Shown here: positions 26,851 to 36,608 of the stretch, piece by piece | Layout of the letters: every line of letters starts with the position of its first letter | Numbering within the stretch: position 1 is the stretch's first letter | Source of the DNA: JAIYDQ01 sp034408855 | GTDB lineage: Bacteria; Planctomycetota; Planctomycetia; Pirellulales; Pirellulaceae | Direction of reading: 5' to 3' | Assembly: GCA_034408855.1 (NCBI GenBank) | Contig: JAWXCK010000034.1 | Location: 3,739-67,738, forward strand | DNA length: 64,000 bases | Position numbers and translations under genes: made by a program | The notes under the pieces: model-generated | What the model saw: only the letters and a program-made list of their open reading frames with translations | What the model was told of the DNA's origin: nothing | Databases searched by the model: none

Positions 26851-29800
26851 AGCTTCGCGAGCGAGATCGCGTATGGGAGCATCGATTCGTTTGGCTATTG
26901 CTCCTCACCCTCGTTTCGCTTGGCACTTATCACTACTTACATTCTCGTGTCGACACCACGCTTCGCAATACGGTCTTGAAGCTCATTGCGGCTAGGTTTC
27001 CGAACCATCTTGTGGCACTCGATTCAGCCCATCTCGAGCCTGGACGCGGTGTGCTCCTTGAAGGGCTTGCGATCGCATTGCCAACCAGCGATGGACCGAG
27101 AGTTATTGTCCGCGTGCCGCGATTAATTGCTCGCGGTGACATACAGCTCCTAGGTTTAATTCAGCGTGACATACCGATCGAGCGTGTCTATTTAGATGCC
27201 GTCGATTTAACGCTATGGCCGTTACCCGATGGTCGCACGTCGTTAGAAACACTGAGCAGCAGCAGTATCATTCCCAAAGACCTGCCGCCCATCGATATAA
27301 AACGAGGTCTGATTCGCATTGGCGGTATTACCGGTTCTTACAACGACGAGATGATTTTTCATGATTTCAACGTCAGTATTCGGTCCAACCAATCGCAAAA
27401 ATCAATTGTGCGTGCCAACTTGCCTACGTTAGGAGATTCGAGTCCTGAATTCAGCCTCAATGCGGATAGCCATGAATCATCGGCTGGAATAGTCGCAACC
27501 CTTCGAAGTAGTTTTTTTTCAAAATTACAAGTCGATGTAACGCTGTCGCACGACAAGCAGGAGTGGAACGTTCGCGGAAACGTTGACAAACTTTTCTATA
27601 CACCCCAGTGGACAGAACGGCTACCGACAGACTGGAAGAGATATCTAGTGCAGTTGTCGGGATTTAGCGGGAATGTTACAGCCGAATTTGAAATTGCGAA
27701 GCAACGCGATCAAGCCCCCGATTTTTCATTTCTCGGGCAAATCGAAAACGGTCGGCTTCAGCATCCCATACTTCCGTACCCGCTCGAAGAATTGGCTGGC
27801 CGATTGCAATATCGCAACGAGCGCATAGAACTTCGAAATGCAACCGCTCGAAGCGGCGATGCGCGATTTCAATTGGAGTCCGACGTTTACGGACTTGCCC
27901 TGGGTTCGCCGATGGTCGCTCATTTAAAGGCAAAAAACTTGCCGCTTGATGAACGATTGCTTCGAGCACTACCGCCATCGATTCAAGAGCAGTGGATCAA
28001 AATGAATCCTGCTGGATCGGTCGATACGGAACTTACGCTGACCTATGACGGCAAGTCATGGACTCCGGAGGGAGTCGTGCATGCTCGAAATGGTTTCGTG
28101 AATGCCGATATATTTCCGTTTCCGTTGACGAACGTTTGCGGCGATTTTTATTATCGCGATGGCATCTTAGTAAGTGAAGCCATGACGGCAATGGCGAACG
28201 GAAAAGTCATTCGAGGTATTATTCGCTTAGCTAGAGCATCACCGAAATGGCTCGTCGATTTCACGGTTTCGTCGGATGATCCAGTACCAATCGACGATAA
28301 ACTGATCGAAGCCCTTACACCGCGAGGACAACCTTCCAACGCGCTGCAGACGTTTGTCCGATCGTTATCCGCAACCGGGGCTATCCATCTGGAGAATTGT
28401 CGTTTTGTTCGCAACGCAGATGACATTCATTCTGTTTCGAAATCGCTTGAACTTGGTTTCTACGGCGGAACTTTGAAATATAGCGGATTTCGCTATCCGA
28501 TCGCCGACGTGCAGGGGCATATCAGTGTCAACAACCAAAGTATTCGCCTTCAAAGAATGAAAGGGCGAAACGATAGCGCTCGCATTCAGTGCGATGGTCA
28601 AATGGAGTGCGATGGATTTCGCGTCGTCGATATGGAGCTTGCATTCGACGTTCAAAACCTATCGCTTGACGAAGAATTGCATGCATCGCTGCCGGTCGCA
28701 GTTCGCAAGCTATGGAGTCATCTGCGGCCAAGTGGTGTCGTCGACCATGTCGATGTGCATCTTGCCCAACACGGAATCAATTCGCCGCTTGAATTGGTAG
28801 TCGGACTTCAGGAGGACGGCCGAGATCAAGCCGAGTCAGGTCGTAGTGTTAGCATGTTGCCACAGTCGCTACCTTATTTACTCAACAACGTGGCATGTGA
28901 CCTGAGCTATCGACCCGGCTTCGTCGAAATTCGAAAATTTGGAGCTTCGCATGATTTGAGTCGCTTGAAGGCTGAAGGCGAATTCAACGTTAATTCGGAT
29001 GGAACATGGAACGGCATCTTGTCTTGGTTGCCGACGACAAGACTGAGTGTCGATCAAAATTTGTTGGTTTCTCTCCCCGAATACATTCGCTCGCCTTTGA
29101 TGGCGACCGAATTTCGCGGGCCGATGGGAATTACCGGTCAAACGCTGGTTGCATCGAATCGAGAGAGTGGAGAACCGACGGTCCAAGCTTGGGATATCGA
29201 AGTCGAAATCGAAGATGGCCAATTAGCCGGCGGCAAACTTGCCTCGGGTATCCGAGGTTCTTTACATGTCTTGGGAGAGAACACTCGCAACGGACCGGTT
29301 GCCAAAGGATACATGACAATGGACTCGATGGCGGTTCGAGGCATTCCAGTAACCAAACTCACCGGTCCTTTTGCCGTTTCAGATTCAAAGTTGGTTGTTG
29401 GCCGACAAGCGAGATTCATCGAGGTCGCGCCTCTTGCTGCTCGATTGGCTGCCAATCGACGAGCTTCGGACGTGGTGTTGGCTTCCGCTATGTTACCTAG
29501 TCAACTTTCGACACTCAGCAACACAGACATTCCAAAGTCAATGGGTGTTACACCGACAGAACTCGCGCCTTGGAATCCGGCCAGTGGCGGAATGATGCTA
29601 GAACGAGAAGCGTCCCGTGAACTCCAAACGAATCGATCTATTCGTCATTTCCGATCCACCGATATCCCAATCCTAGATGTGCGAGAGGATGATCTGAAAG
29701 CAAAAACCATGTCAGGTACGCTTTTCGTTCACGGGACGCATCCGTTAATCGAGGGACAGACCGAACTCAAGCTCGCTTTGTCGGATGCTGACCTTGTTGG

Positions 29801-30329
29801 CTTCCTGGCGGACATGGGTGAAAGCCACAACAAAGTTTCAGGACATCTTTGGATCGAAGGGCGTCTGGAAGGTTCGCTGATGCACACCAATACGCTCAGT
29901 GGATCCGGCAACGCTTGGTTGCGAGAAGCGAATTTCTATCACATGCCGGTTATGACGCACATGTTTCGAGCGCTGAGTGTAAAACCACCTGACGATGGCG
30001 CTTTCGAAAGCGCGGACGTTCAATTCCGCGTCGATGGCGATCGCGTTCCGATCGATAAAATCTCGCTGGATGGTGATATTATTTCGTTGCGAGGGAACGG
30101 TTGGGTGAACCTTCGCCGAGAAATCCAACTCGATCTTTACGCGTACGTCGGCAATCGAAGTCCGATGGCGGCTATTTTTGGACCTCTTATTAGCCAAAAC
30201 GACAGCGCCACGATGCTGCAACTCGAAGTCACCGGAACCACTGATAATCTACAATTCCGCAAAAACATCCCGCTTATGAGCACGAGCTTGCAACAGATTT
30301 TTCCCGATCGAGTTGACTCTCCGAAGTGA
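26793..30329 (+). CDS. Large AsmA-like envelope protein with four tandem modules
   Basis: About 1178 residues: a short cytoplasmic N-terminus, one membrane helix (FVWLLLLTLVSLGTYHYL, about 28-46) and a very long outward-facing beta-rich region. The first 150 outward residues and the C-terminus (DGDRVPIDKISLDGD, FRVDGDR) match the AsmA/TamB style of lipid-transport or outer-membrane proteins. Four degenerate modules of about 114-126 residues start near residues 327, 441, 565 and 691, each opening with an FPYPLxNVxG-like phrase and most containing LPLDExLxxALP. I start at the ATG at 26793 because the frame before it is antisense-like and lacks family character; this overlaps the GT39-like gene by 58 bp. 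It may help move lipids across the periplasm. Confidence 0.82.
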   Translation: MDAGANKKTEQHLADWQAIKLRERDRVWEHRFVWLLLLTLVSLGTYHYLHSRVDTTLRNTVLKLIAARFPNHLVALDSAHLEPGRGVLLEGLAIALPTSDGPRVIVRVPRLIARGDIQLLGLIQRDIPIERVYLDAVDLTLWPLPDGRTSLETLSSSSIIPKDLPPIDIKRGLIRIGGITGSYNDEMIFHDFNVSIRSNQSQKSIVRANLPTLGDSSPEFSLNADSHESSAGIVATLRSSFFSKLQVDVTLSHDKQEWNVRGNVDKLFYTPQWTERLPTDWKRYLVQLSGFSGNVTAEFEIAKQRDQAPDFSFLGQIENGRLQHPILPYPLEELAGRLQYRNERIELRNATARSGDARFQLESDVYGLALGSPMVAHLKAKNLPLDERLLRALPPSIQEQWIKMNPAGSVDTELTLTYDGKSWTPEGVVHARNGFVNADIFPFPLTNVCGDFYYRDGILVSEAMTAMANGKVIRGIIRLARASPKWLVDFTVSSDDPVPIDDKLIEALTPRGQPSNALQTFVRSLSATGAIHLENCRFVRNADDIHSVSKSLELGFYGGTLKYSGFRYPIADVQGHISVNNQSIRLQRMKGRNDSARIQCDGQMECDGFRVVDMELAFDVQNLSLDEELHASLPVAVRKLWSHLRPSGVVDHVDVHLAQHGINSPLELVVGLQEDGRDQAESGRSVSMLPQSLPYLLNNVACDLSYRPGFVEIRKFGASHDLSRLKAEGEFNVNSDGTWNGILSWLPTTRLSVDQNLLVSLPEYIRSPLMATEFRGPMGITGQTLVASNRESGEPTVQAWDIEVEIEDGQLAGGKLASGIRGSLHVLGENTRNGPVAKGYMTMDSMAVRGIPVTKLTGPFAVSDSKLVVGRQARFIEVAPLAARLAANRRASDVVLASAMLPSQLSTLSNTDIPKSMGVTPTELAPWNPASGGMMLEREASRELQTNRSIRHFRSTDIPILDVREDDLKAKTMSGTLFVHGTHPLIEGQTELKLALSDADLVGFLADMGESHNKVSGHLWIEGRLEGSLMHTNTLSGSGNAWLREANFYHMPVMTHMFRALSVKPPDDGAFESADVQFRVDGDRVPIDKISLDGDIISLRGNGWVNLRREIQLDLYAYVGNRSPMAAIFGPLISQNDSATMLQLEVTGTTDNLQFRKNIPLMSTSLQQIFPDRVDSPK

Positions 30330-30395
30330 ATGGTTTGGGCTGCGTTGATGTCTAGTATTTCGTTAACAGTTAGGTAAAAAAGTGAGTCCGTAGAA

Positions 30396-30719
30396 ATGAG
30401 AATCCCAATGACGCAAATTCAGGCTGCTTCGTTTTCTGCATTACCGCAACAGGCCATTCGCGAAGCTCGTACTCCCTCGGCTATGTCATCCGCCGACGCC
30501 GCTCAATTGGACGCGCAAATCGTTGAAAAATTGAGTGAAAGCAGCGAAACTTCCGATCGAGATGCCCAGGAAAAATATCAAAGTCCTAACAATCCCGAGG
30601 CAAAACCCGAAGAGCCGTCATCTTCGCCCATCGGGCCAATGCCCCAATCGCCTGATTCGATCTGGAATTTGGCCGTTGCCGACGATCAGCCTCCTCCCGA
30701 CCTGGATATTCGCGGGTGA
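30396..30719 (+). CDS. Small acidic, proline-rich hypothetical protein
   Basis: A 107-residue frame with no recognised domain. Ala/Ser/Glu/Pro-rich composition suggests a disordered protein (AKPEEPSSSPIGPMPQSPDS). It lies between the AsmA-like gene and dapF on the same strand, with gaps of about 66 and 87 bp. An ATG at 30396 or 30408 (MTQIQAASF) could start it; GTAGAAATGAG is only a weak ribosome site. Composition and strand make it plausible, but it could be a chance frame. Confidence 0.45.
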   Translation: MRIPMTQIQAASFSALPQQAIREARTPSAMSSADAAQLDAQIVEKLSESSETSDRDAQEKYQSPNNPEAKPEEPSSSPIGPMPQSPDSIWNLAVADDQPPPDLDIRG

Positions 30720-30806
30720 TCGGATAAAGTAACAACTCAATACTTCAAATAATATTATAACCGAAGGGCGCAAAGCCCTGCGGTTTGTCAATATACGAGA
30801 CGGTTC

Positions 30807-31658
30807 ATGCGATTTACCAAGATGCACGGCGCAGGCAATGACTATGTTTACGTCAACGGATTCGAAGAAAAATTACCCGCCGACGTTACAGAACTTGCGA
30901 TTGCAATCTCCGACCGAAGGTTTGGCGTTGGAAGTGACGGGCTAATCTTGATCCTGCCTTCTAAAGTCGCCGACGCCAGGATGCGAATGTTCAATGCCGA
31001 TGGTAGCGAATCGGCAATGTGTGGAAATGGAATTCGATGCGTCGCAAAGTATGTCCACGATCATGGCATTTGCTCTCGAAAAGCCCTTAAGATTGAAACC
31101 GGTGCCGGCGTCCTATCGCTTGAACTCGAAGTCGAAAACAATTTGGTCCAACAAGTACGAGTCGATATGGGCGAACCGATTTTGCAATCGGATCGAGTCC
31201 CCACGACGCTGGCCGGGGATCAACCGATCGATCGAGTCGTCAATCATGAGATCTCAATCGATGGACATCGGCTTTTTGCAACTTGCGTCTCGATGGGAAA
31301 TCCGCATTGCGTCATTTTCGTTCCCGAAGCTACCGACGAACTTGTTTTAAAAATAGGCCCGCAAATCGAACGTGACCCGCGATTTCCTCAGCGAACGAAC
31401 GTCGAGTTTGTCGAAGTGCATTCTCAAGGCGAAGTGCGACAGAGAACGTGGGAACGAGGATCTGGCGAGACATGGGCTTGCGGGACCGGTGCCAGTGCAG
31501 TGTGTGTAGCCGGCGTGTTAACAGGGCATACCCATCGCAAGATTTTGAACCACTTGCTTGGTGGCGATTTGCATCTGGATTGGGACGAATCGTCCAATCA
31601 TGTTTTCATGACGGGGCCAGCGGTCGAAGTATTCTCCGGTGATTGGCCCGCGAAGTGA
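30807..31658 (+). CDS. dapF: Diaminopimelate epimerase
   Basis: Converts LL- to meso-diaminopimelate for lysine and peptidoglycan synthesis. The 283-residue protein shows FTKMHGAGNDYVYV at the start, the first catalytic cysteine in MCGNGIRC (Cys72) and the second in TWACGTGAS (Cys225), plus GNPHCVIF. Length and motifs fit active enzymes. Its TGA overlaps the GTG of the acyltransferase gene, so translation is probably coupled. Meso-DAP supply fits the reported presence of peptidoglycan in Planctomycetes. Confidence 0.97.
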   Translation: MRFTKMHGAGNDYVYVNGFEEKLPADVTELAIAISDRRFGVGSDGLILILPSKVADARMRMFNADGSESAMCGNGIRCVAKYVHDHGICSRKALKIETGAGVLSLELEVENNLVQQVRVDMGEPILQSDRVPTTLAGDQPIDRVVNHEISIDGHRLFATCVSMGNPHCVIFVPEATDELVLKIGPQIERDPRFPQRTNVEFVEVHSQGEVRQRTWERGSGETWACGTGASAVCVAGVLTGHTHRKILNHLLGGDLHLDWDESSNHVFMTGPAVEVFSGDWPAK

Positions 31659-32392
31659 GTTTCGATCGAATCCTATCGATACCCGCAGTTCAACGATTGG
31701 GTGGCTTATTCCTTTCAATGGCCATCCGATATTGGATGCGAACTTTGGATTATCGAGGGTATTACTATGATTCAAGCGTGGATGTTGCGCACGAGTCCTT
31801 TCGAGGCCCGGTAATCTACTTGTTGTGGCACGAGTATGTACCGATCTTCTTTTACCTTCGCAGTCAAACGAACCTCGGTATCCTTGCAAGTCGACATCGC
31901 GACGCCGAATGGCTCTCGCAGATGGCCATCTTAGAGGGCCTTCAAGTCTTTCGCGGTTCCTCCGGTCGCGGGGGCGTTGGAGCTCTCAAAGCAATTGTCG
32001 GCCAGCAAGATTTGCCTGGTTTCGCTATCACTCCCGATGGTCCACGTGGCCCGCGACGAGAAATGGCAGCCGGCGCAATCTTTCTCGCCTCAAAAATTCA
32101 AGCGCCGCTTGTGTTGGTCGGACTCGGCTACGAAAACCCCTGGCGAAATTATAGGGCTTGGGATAAGTTTGCCATACCCAAACTAGGCTCGAGGGCGCGA
32201 GCCATTTTCAGCCCACGCATTTGTGTCCCCGAAAAGCTAACGCGTGACGAACTGGAACAGCATCGCTTTTATGCTGAACGAACTTTAAATATACTTACTG
32301 CAACTGCCGAGCTGTGGGCAGCGACGAATCGCCCCTTTCCAGGCTCAATACCAATGTTTCGATCTTCCAATACGTTTCAAGAAAACGACTAA
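31655..32392 (+). CDS. DUF374 / lysophospholipid acyltransferase-family protein
   Basis: About 245 residues of the DUF374 branch of the PlsC-like acyltransferase superfamily. The family's HxxxxE/D region reads LLWHEYVPIFF, followed by SRHRDAEWLSQ, GSSGRGGVGALKAI and TPDGPRGPRREMAAGAIFLA. These match DUF374 proteins thought to acylate lipid A-like or other envelope lipids. I chose the GTG at 31655, which overlaps the dapF stop (GTGA); a TTG at 31643 is also open. Ten bases separate it from the FAD oxidoreductase gene. It has no signal peptide and probably acts on the inner face of the membrane. The acyl acceptor is unknown. Confidence 0.85.
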   Translation: MSFDRILSIPAVQRLGGLFLSMAIRYWMRTLDYRGYYYDSSVDVAHESFRGPVIYLLWHEYVPIFFYLRSQTNLGILASRHRDAEWLSQMAILEGLQVFRGSSGRGGVGALKAIVGQQDLPGFAITPDGPRGPRREMAAGAIFLASKIQAPLVLVGLGYENPWRNYRAWDKFAIPKLGSRARAIFSPRICVPEKLTRDELEQHRFYAERTLNILTATAELWAATNRPFPGSIPMFRSSNTFQEND

Positions 32393-32402
32393 GGAACAAT
32401 CC

Positions 32403-34580
32403 ATGGCGACTATTCACCATAGCCCAGCACCCAAAGTAGAACTCAAAGTTTTAACAAGTTTCGGTTCAAATTCCCGTCGATTCATCGCGCAGCCAATACT
32501 CTGGTTTCTATCGTTCGTGCCTATAACACACGGAGCTACTGAGCCATCCTATGACATCGTTATTTATGGCGGCACCTCGGCAGGTGTGATTGCGGCAGTG
32601 CAAGCGAAACAGCTTGGCAAATCGGTTGTCATCGTCGGTCCTGATAAACACCTTGGTGGTCTATCCAGCGGTGGCCTCGGAATGACCGACACAGGCAACA
32701 AAGCGGTGATCGGCGGATTGGCTCGCGATTTTTATCATCGCATTTGGAAGGAGTATCAAAAGCCTGAAACTTGGCGATGGCAAAAGCCGAGCGAATTCGG
32801 TGGCCGAGGACAAGGTACGCCAGCTATCGATGGCGAACAACGCACCATGTGGGTCTTTGAACCGCATGTAGCCGAAAAGGTTTTTGAAGACTACGTCATG
32901 GAATTCCAAATCCCAGTCTATCGCGACGAATGGCTCGATCGAGCTAACGGCGTTACCAAATCTGGCTCACGGATCACGACCATTCGGATGCTTTCAGGAA
33001 AATCATTTTCCGGAAAAATCTTCATGGACGCAACCTACGAAGGGGATCTTTTGGCGACGGCTGGCATCGACTATCACGTCGGACGCGAAGCCAACGCGGT
33101 CTACGGCGAACAATGGAACGGAGTTCAAGTAGGCGTGTTGCATCACAGCCATCATTTCGGTGGCCTGAAACAAAAGATAAGCCCCTACGTAATTCCCAAT
33201 GATCCTCAGAGCGGACTGTTGCCGCGAATCAGCCCCGACCCGCCAGGCGAATATGGCACTGGCGACAAACGAGTACAAGCATACTGCTATCGCTACTGCG
33301 CATCCAATCATCCCGAGAATCGAATTCCATTTCCCAAGCCCGAGGGATACGATCCGAAGCAGTACGAGTTGATGGTTCGCATTTTTGAGGCTGGCTGGAA
33401 AGACACTTTTAACAAATTCGACCTCGTTCCCAATCTCAAGACCGATACGAATAACCACGGCCCGATGAGTACAGATAACATTGGAATGAATTACGATTAT
33501 CCCGAGGCAAGTTACGAACGGCGACGCGAGATTCTTAAAGAACATCAGACCTACCAGCAAGGTTGGCTCTATTTTGTCGCCAACGATCCTCGCGTCCCGC
33601 TGGAGACACGAACCAAATTGCAATCTTGGGGACTGCCTAAGGATGAGTTCGTCGATAATGGTGGCTGGCCGCATCAAATCTATGTTCGTGAAGCTCGACG
33701 CATGATCGGGCAATTCGTCATGACCGAGAACGAATTGATGAAAAAGAAACCGACTCCTGACTCGGTAGGGATGGGAAGCTACACCATCGATTCGCACAAC
33801 GTCCAACGATACGTTACTCCCGAAGGTTACGTGCAAAACGAAGGCGATATCGGTGTCGGCATACGCCCCTATCCGATCGCCTACGGTGCCTTGATTCCGA
33901 AATTGAATCAGTGCGAAAATCTATTTGCGACGATCTGTGTCAGCAGTTCGCACATTGCTTACGGAAGCATTCGAATGGAGCCTGTGTTTATGATCCTTGG
34001 GCAATCTGCCGCCACAGCCGCCTCGATTGCCATCGATAGCAATCTCGCGGTTCAAGATGTTCCCTATTCGACGCTTCGCGAACGCTTGCAAAAAGACGGG
34101 CAGGTCCTCGAACATGCCTCTTCTGCCGAGCCGGTTAAGGAGAAGAAAGCCTTTTTGGTACCGTCGTCGCTTCCGGGCATCGTTGTCGATGACGAAGATG
34201 CAATACTCGTCGGCGATTGGAAAGTAAGTAGCTCGGCCCCGAGCTATGTGGGCAATGGCTACCGCCACGACCAAAACAGTCGCGATGGATTGTGCTCGGC
34301 GCGATGCGAAACGAAACTTCCCAAAGCCGGACGCTACGAAGCTCGATTAGCCTACACGCCCAACAGCAATCGAGCATCGAATGCAACCGTTGAAATACTG
34401 CACGCGGGCGGTTCGCAAAAACTGACGATCGATCAAAGAAAAACACCGTCGATCAATAAAACTTTTGTCTCGTTAGGCGTCTTCGATTTTGATGAGAACC
34501 AAACGGCTGCGATTCTTATCAGCAATCCAGGTGCCGACGGTTATGTCGTAATAGATGCCGTTCAATGGGTATCCCAGTAG
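32403..34580 (+). CDS. Exported FAD-dependent oxidoreductase with golvesin-like C-terminal domain
   Basis: A 725-residue protein with a leader region and hydrophobic segment (about 28-45), then the FAD-binding Rossmann phrase DIVIYGGTSAGVIAAV and HLGGLSSGGLGMTDTG, matching the PF12831-type oxidoreductases common in Planctomycetes. The C-terminal 130 residues (GDWKVSSSAPSYVGNGYRHD and the final VVIDAVQW) resemble the golvesin/Xly-type carbohydrate-binding domain. The set suggests action on a polysaccharide or its breakdown product outside the cytoplasm. The ATG at 32403 is preceded by AAGGAACAATCC, a good ribosome site that overlaps the previous stop, so it is in one unit with dapF and DUF374. 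Confidence 0.88.
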   Translation: MATIHHSPAPKVELKVLTSFGSNSRRFIAQPILWFLSFVPITHGATEPSYDIVIYGGTSAGVIAAVQAKQLGKSVVIVGPDKHLGGLSSGGLGMTDTGNKAVIGGLARDFYHRIWKEYQKPETWRWQKPSEFGGRGQGTPAIDGEQRTMWVFEPHVAEKVFEDYVMEFQIPVYRDEWLDRANGVTKSGSRITTIRMLSGKSFSGKIFMDATYEGDLLATAGIDYHVGREANAVYGEQWNGVQVGVLHHSHHFGGLKQKISPYVIPNDPQSGLLPRISPDPPGEYGTGDKRVQAYCYRYCASNHPENRIPFPKPEGYDPKQYELMVRIFEAGWKDTFNKFDLVPNLKTDTNNHGPMSTDNIGMNYDYPEASYERRREILKEHQTYQQGWLYFVANDPRVPLETRTKLQSWGLPKDEFVDNGGWPHQIYVREARRMIGQFVMTENELMKKKPTPDSVGMGSYTIDSHNVQRYVTPEGYVQNEGDIGVGIRPYPIAYGALIPKLNQCENLFATICVSSSHIAYGSIRMEPVFMILGQSAATAASIAIDSNLAVQDVPYSTLRERLQKDGQVLEHASSAEPVKEKKAFLVPSSLPGIVVDDEDAILVGDWKVSSSAPSYVGNGYRHDQNSRDGLCSARCETKLPKAGRYEARLAYTPNSNRASNATVEILHAGGSQKLTIDQRKTPSINKTFVSLGVFDFDENQTAAILISNPGADGYVVIDAVQWVSQ

Positions 34581-34592
34581 CGATGGTGTTTT

Positions 34593-34725
34593 CAGCCGAG
34601 CGAAAAAGAAATCGAAGCAGTTCGCTGGAGTATCAAGCGTGGAAGTCCACCTGGTAGTGAAATATGGGTTGAATCGACAGCCCGTTGCCTTGACCTCAAT
34701 TCGACGCTGCGCCTACACGGAAAGC
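34593..34725 (+). pseudogene. 3' remnant of a RAYT-family transposase gene
   Basis: About 130 bp that translate to SEKEIEAVRWSIKRGSP, GSEIWVEST and LDLNSTLRLHG, matching residues about 178-222 of the complete transposase at 38565-39257 (the nucleotides are also about 90% alike by eye). No upstream catalytic part and no terminal inverted repeat is left. It lies between the FAD oxidoreductase and the GT2 gene, and its last 12 bases supply the stop of the convergent GT2 gene. Confidence 0.88.
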
Positions 34726-35474
34726 TTCCGGCCGTCGGCTCGAAAGATACGGGATTGAGCAAAACCGGCACGCGCGAGACGGAATTGTAGCGCCGTCCTA
34801 AGACAACCGAGACCATACATGCAGGAGCGCCGAAAGTTGATCGACGATGCCTCGGCAAAATACTTCGTCGGGCAAGAGACTTCTCCGATTCTGTAATGAA
34901 AGTAGATGATCTGAGAAATCATTTGATTGTCGAAGACGAAATCATCGGAATTTTCTTCTAACGGTAACGATTCGAGCACGGCCCTCGAGAAAGCTCGGTA
35001 TCCGGTGTGAAATTCGGTCAACTTGGAATTCATCAACAAATTCTGAGCCAGCGTCAAGAAGCGATTGGCGACGTACTTGTGTATGGGCATGCCTCCGCTG
35101 CGAGCGCGACCTCCGAGGATTCGACTCCCTATCACGCAATCGTACAACCCGCTGCCGATCATCGAAACCAACGCGGGCATCAAAAGCGGTGTGTACTGAT
35201 AGTCGGGATGGACCATGATGACCATGTCGGCTCCGAGCGAAAGAGCCGTTTTGTAGCAAGTCTTCTGGTTGCCGCCGTAACCGCGATTTTTTGAATGGAC
35301 AACGACATGCAGATTTAGATCGCGAGCCATCTCGACGGTCCGATCACGACTCGCGTCGTCGACCAACACCACCTCGTCGACCAACGATCGGTCGATTTCA
35401 CGATAGGTTTGAAGCAGCGTTTTCTCCGCGTTGTAAGCAGGCATGACAACAACGACTTTGCGACCGAGATACAT
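34713..35474 (-). CDS. Glycosyltransferase family 2 (dolichol-phosphate mannosyltransferase-like)
   Basis: Cytoplasmic-face glycosyltransferase, about 253 residues. The GT-A core is complete: VVVVMPAYNAEKTL, VLVDDASRDRT, HSKNRGYGGNQKT, an acidic metal site in MVHPDYQYTP, and the acceptor-side FHTGYRAFSRAVLESLP. There are no C-terminal membrane helices. I start at the ATG at 35474; a TTG at 35525 that abuts the methyltransferase stop would add 17 residues. The last codons and TAG stop lie over the transposase remnant, so the native C-terminus may have been changed. It follows the methyltransferase gene in one unit and probably serves surface polysaccharide or lipid-linked sugar synthesis. Confidence 0.9.
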   Translation of the reverse strand: MYLGRKVVVVMPAYNAEKTLLQTYREIDRSLVDEVVLVDDASRDRTVEMARDLNLHVVVHSKNRGYGGNQKTCYKTALSLGADMVIMVHPDYQYTPLLMPALVSMIGSGLYDCVIGSRILGGRARSGGMPIHKYVANRFLTLAQNLLMNSKLTEFHTGYRAFSRAVLESLPLEENSDDFVFDNQMISQIIYFHYRIGEVSCPTKYFAEASSINFRRSCMYGLGCLRTALQFRLARAGFAQSRIFRADGRKLSV

Positions 35475-35525
35475 CAAGCATTCAATTCTTATAAAACTAG
35501 CAGCGTGTTCGAACCCAATTTTCAA

Positions 35526-36458
35526 TCAACGCATATGTGGCTTGGCTACGACGACGAGCGTGCCGCCTCGGCCGATTCGCCCGGCCAACCAAACTGGAGC
35601 AGCCAAGATGCCGAACAGTGTAAAGCCAATCGCGAAATGCAACCATTTTCGACTTCTCGGTATCGGAGTCTCTCGATTCGTCAGCAGCTTCATCAAGCCG
35701 CGCGGCGAAGCAAGCCAACCATCGAGCAAGCTTTGCACCCATCCCATCAGATCGTACTCGAATTCCGAAGCTCTGAGAAATACAACATCGAATCGATGTC
35801 GAATGAGAAGCTTCTCCAAGGATGCACGACTAAAATGCCAGAAATGTCGTGGCACATCCAAATGCAGCCACCTACTCCCAAAGAATCGGGCTTGGAAGCT
35901 GCGAGCATCGGGCACGGCAATCAAGAGGCACCCCTCAGCATGCATTTGCTTCCGCAGCCCCTGAAGTATGGCGTCGAGATCAGAGAAATGCTCCAAAGCA
36001 TGCCAAAGCGTAATTACGTCGAACGGCAGCGACGGATCGAACTTATCATGCGTTGTTTCAACTTCAAGTCCTCTCGATCGAGGAGCTTCCTTGGCCAGCT
36101 CCGTACCAAATACTTGAAAGCCTGCTTGTTCGGCGGCGATCATAAAGCTTCCGTCGCCACATCCGACATCAAGCAACCGCTTGTCCCTTTGATTGATACC
36201 AAGGGCAAGCCTGACAAAGCGTTGCCGCCGTCGATTGCACAGACCGTTCGTCACGCCGTGCCGTCCACCATAGTACGACGCAGCATAGTATCGCGCCAGG
36301 TCGGCGGGAACGGGATAGGTCGCGCCGAATTTGCATTCCGGACAAGATTCAATCGAAAAGACCTCGCCCGATTCTGCATCAAAGACGGATTGAAATCGAG
36401 TCTCTAGTGGCACGTCGCATAGTAAACATCGTCGAAGATTTGCAACGTCGGCCGGCAT
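35526..36458 (-). CDS. Class I SAM-dependent methyltransferase with N-terminal zinc-type Cys motif
   Basis: A 310-residue cytosolic methyltransferase. The N-terminus has CLLCDVPL and CPECKFG, a CxxC pair likely to bind zinc, followed by the SAM-binding motif LLDVGCGDGSFM (about residues 93-104), then LWHALEHF. This layout is common in methyltransferases of sugar or glycolipid clusters. The gene is immediately upstream of the GT2 gene, and the GT39-like gene is divergent 150 bp away, so all three probably make or modify a surface glycan. The start at 36458 is an ATG with no clear ribosome site. Confidence 0.88.
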   Translation of the reverse strand: MPADVANLRRCLLCDVPLETRFQSVFDAESGEVFSIESCPECKFGATYPVPADLARYYAASYYGGRHGVTNGLCNRRRQRFVRLALGINQRDKRLLDVGCGDGSFMIAAEQAGFQVFGTELAKEAPRSRGLEVETTHDKFDPSLPFDVITLWHALEHFSDLDAILQGLRKQMHAEGCLLIAVPDARSFQARFFGSRWLHLDVPRHFWHFSRASLEKLLIRHRFDVVFLRASEFEYDLMGWVQSLLDGWLASPRGLMKLLTNRETPIPRSRKWLHFAIGFTLFGILAAPVWLAGRIGRGGTLVVVAKPHMR

Positions 36459-36608
36459 CGACTACATCTGTCTACGGAAAAGAGCAGGGAAAGAACGACT
36501 TTTCCAAGAAGATACCATAATCGTCGAAATTGGGGGTCGGCAAGCAAGTGCGAATGACTATCTTGTGGTGGACAACCATTCATCATATGTTTTTTCCCTT
36601 CACCCAAT

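Noticed and set aside
33003..33836. 277-codon minus-strand open frame
   Set aside because: Antisense to the FAD oxidoreductase, whose motifs and ribosome site are clear.
35409..36407. 332-codon plus-strand open frame
   Set aside because: Antisense to the methyltransferase and GT2 genes, which carry the SAM and GT-A motifs.
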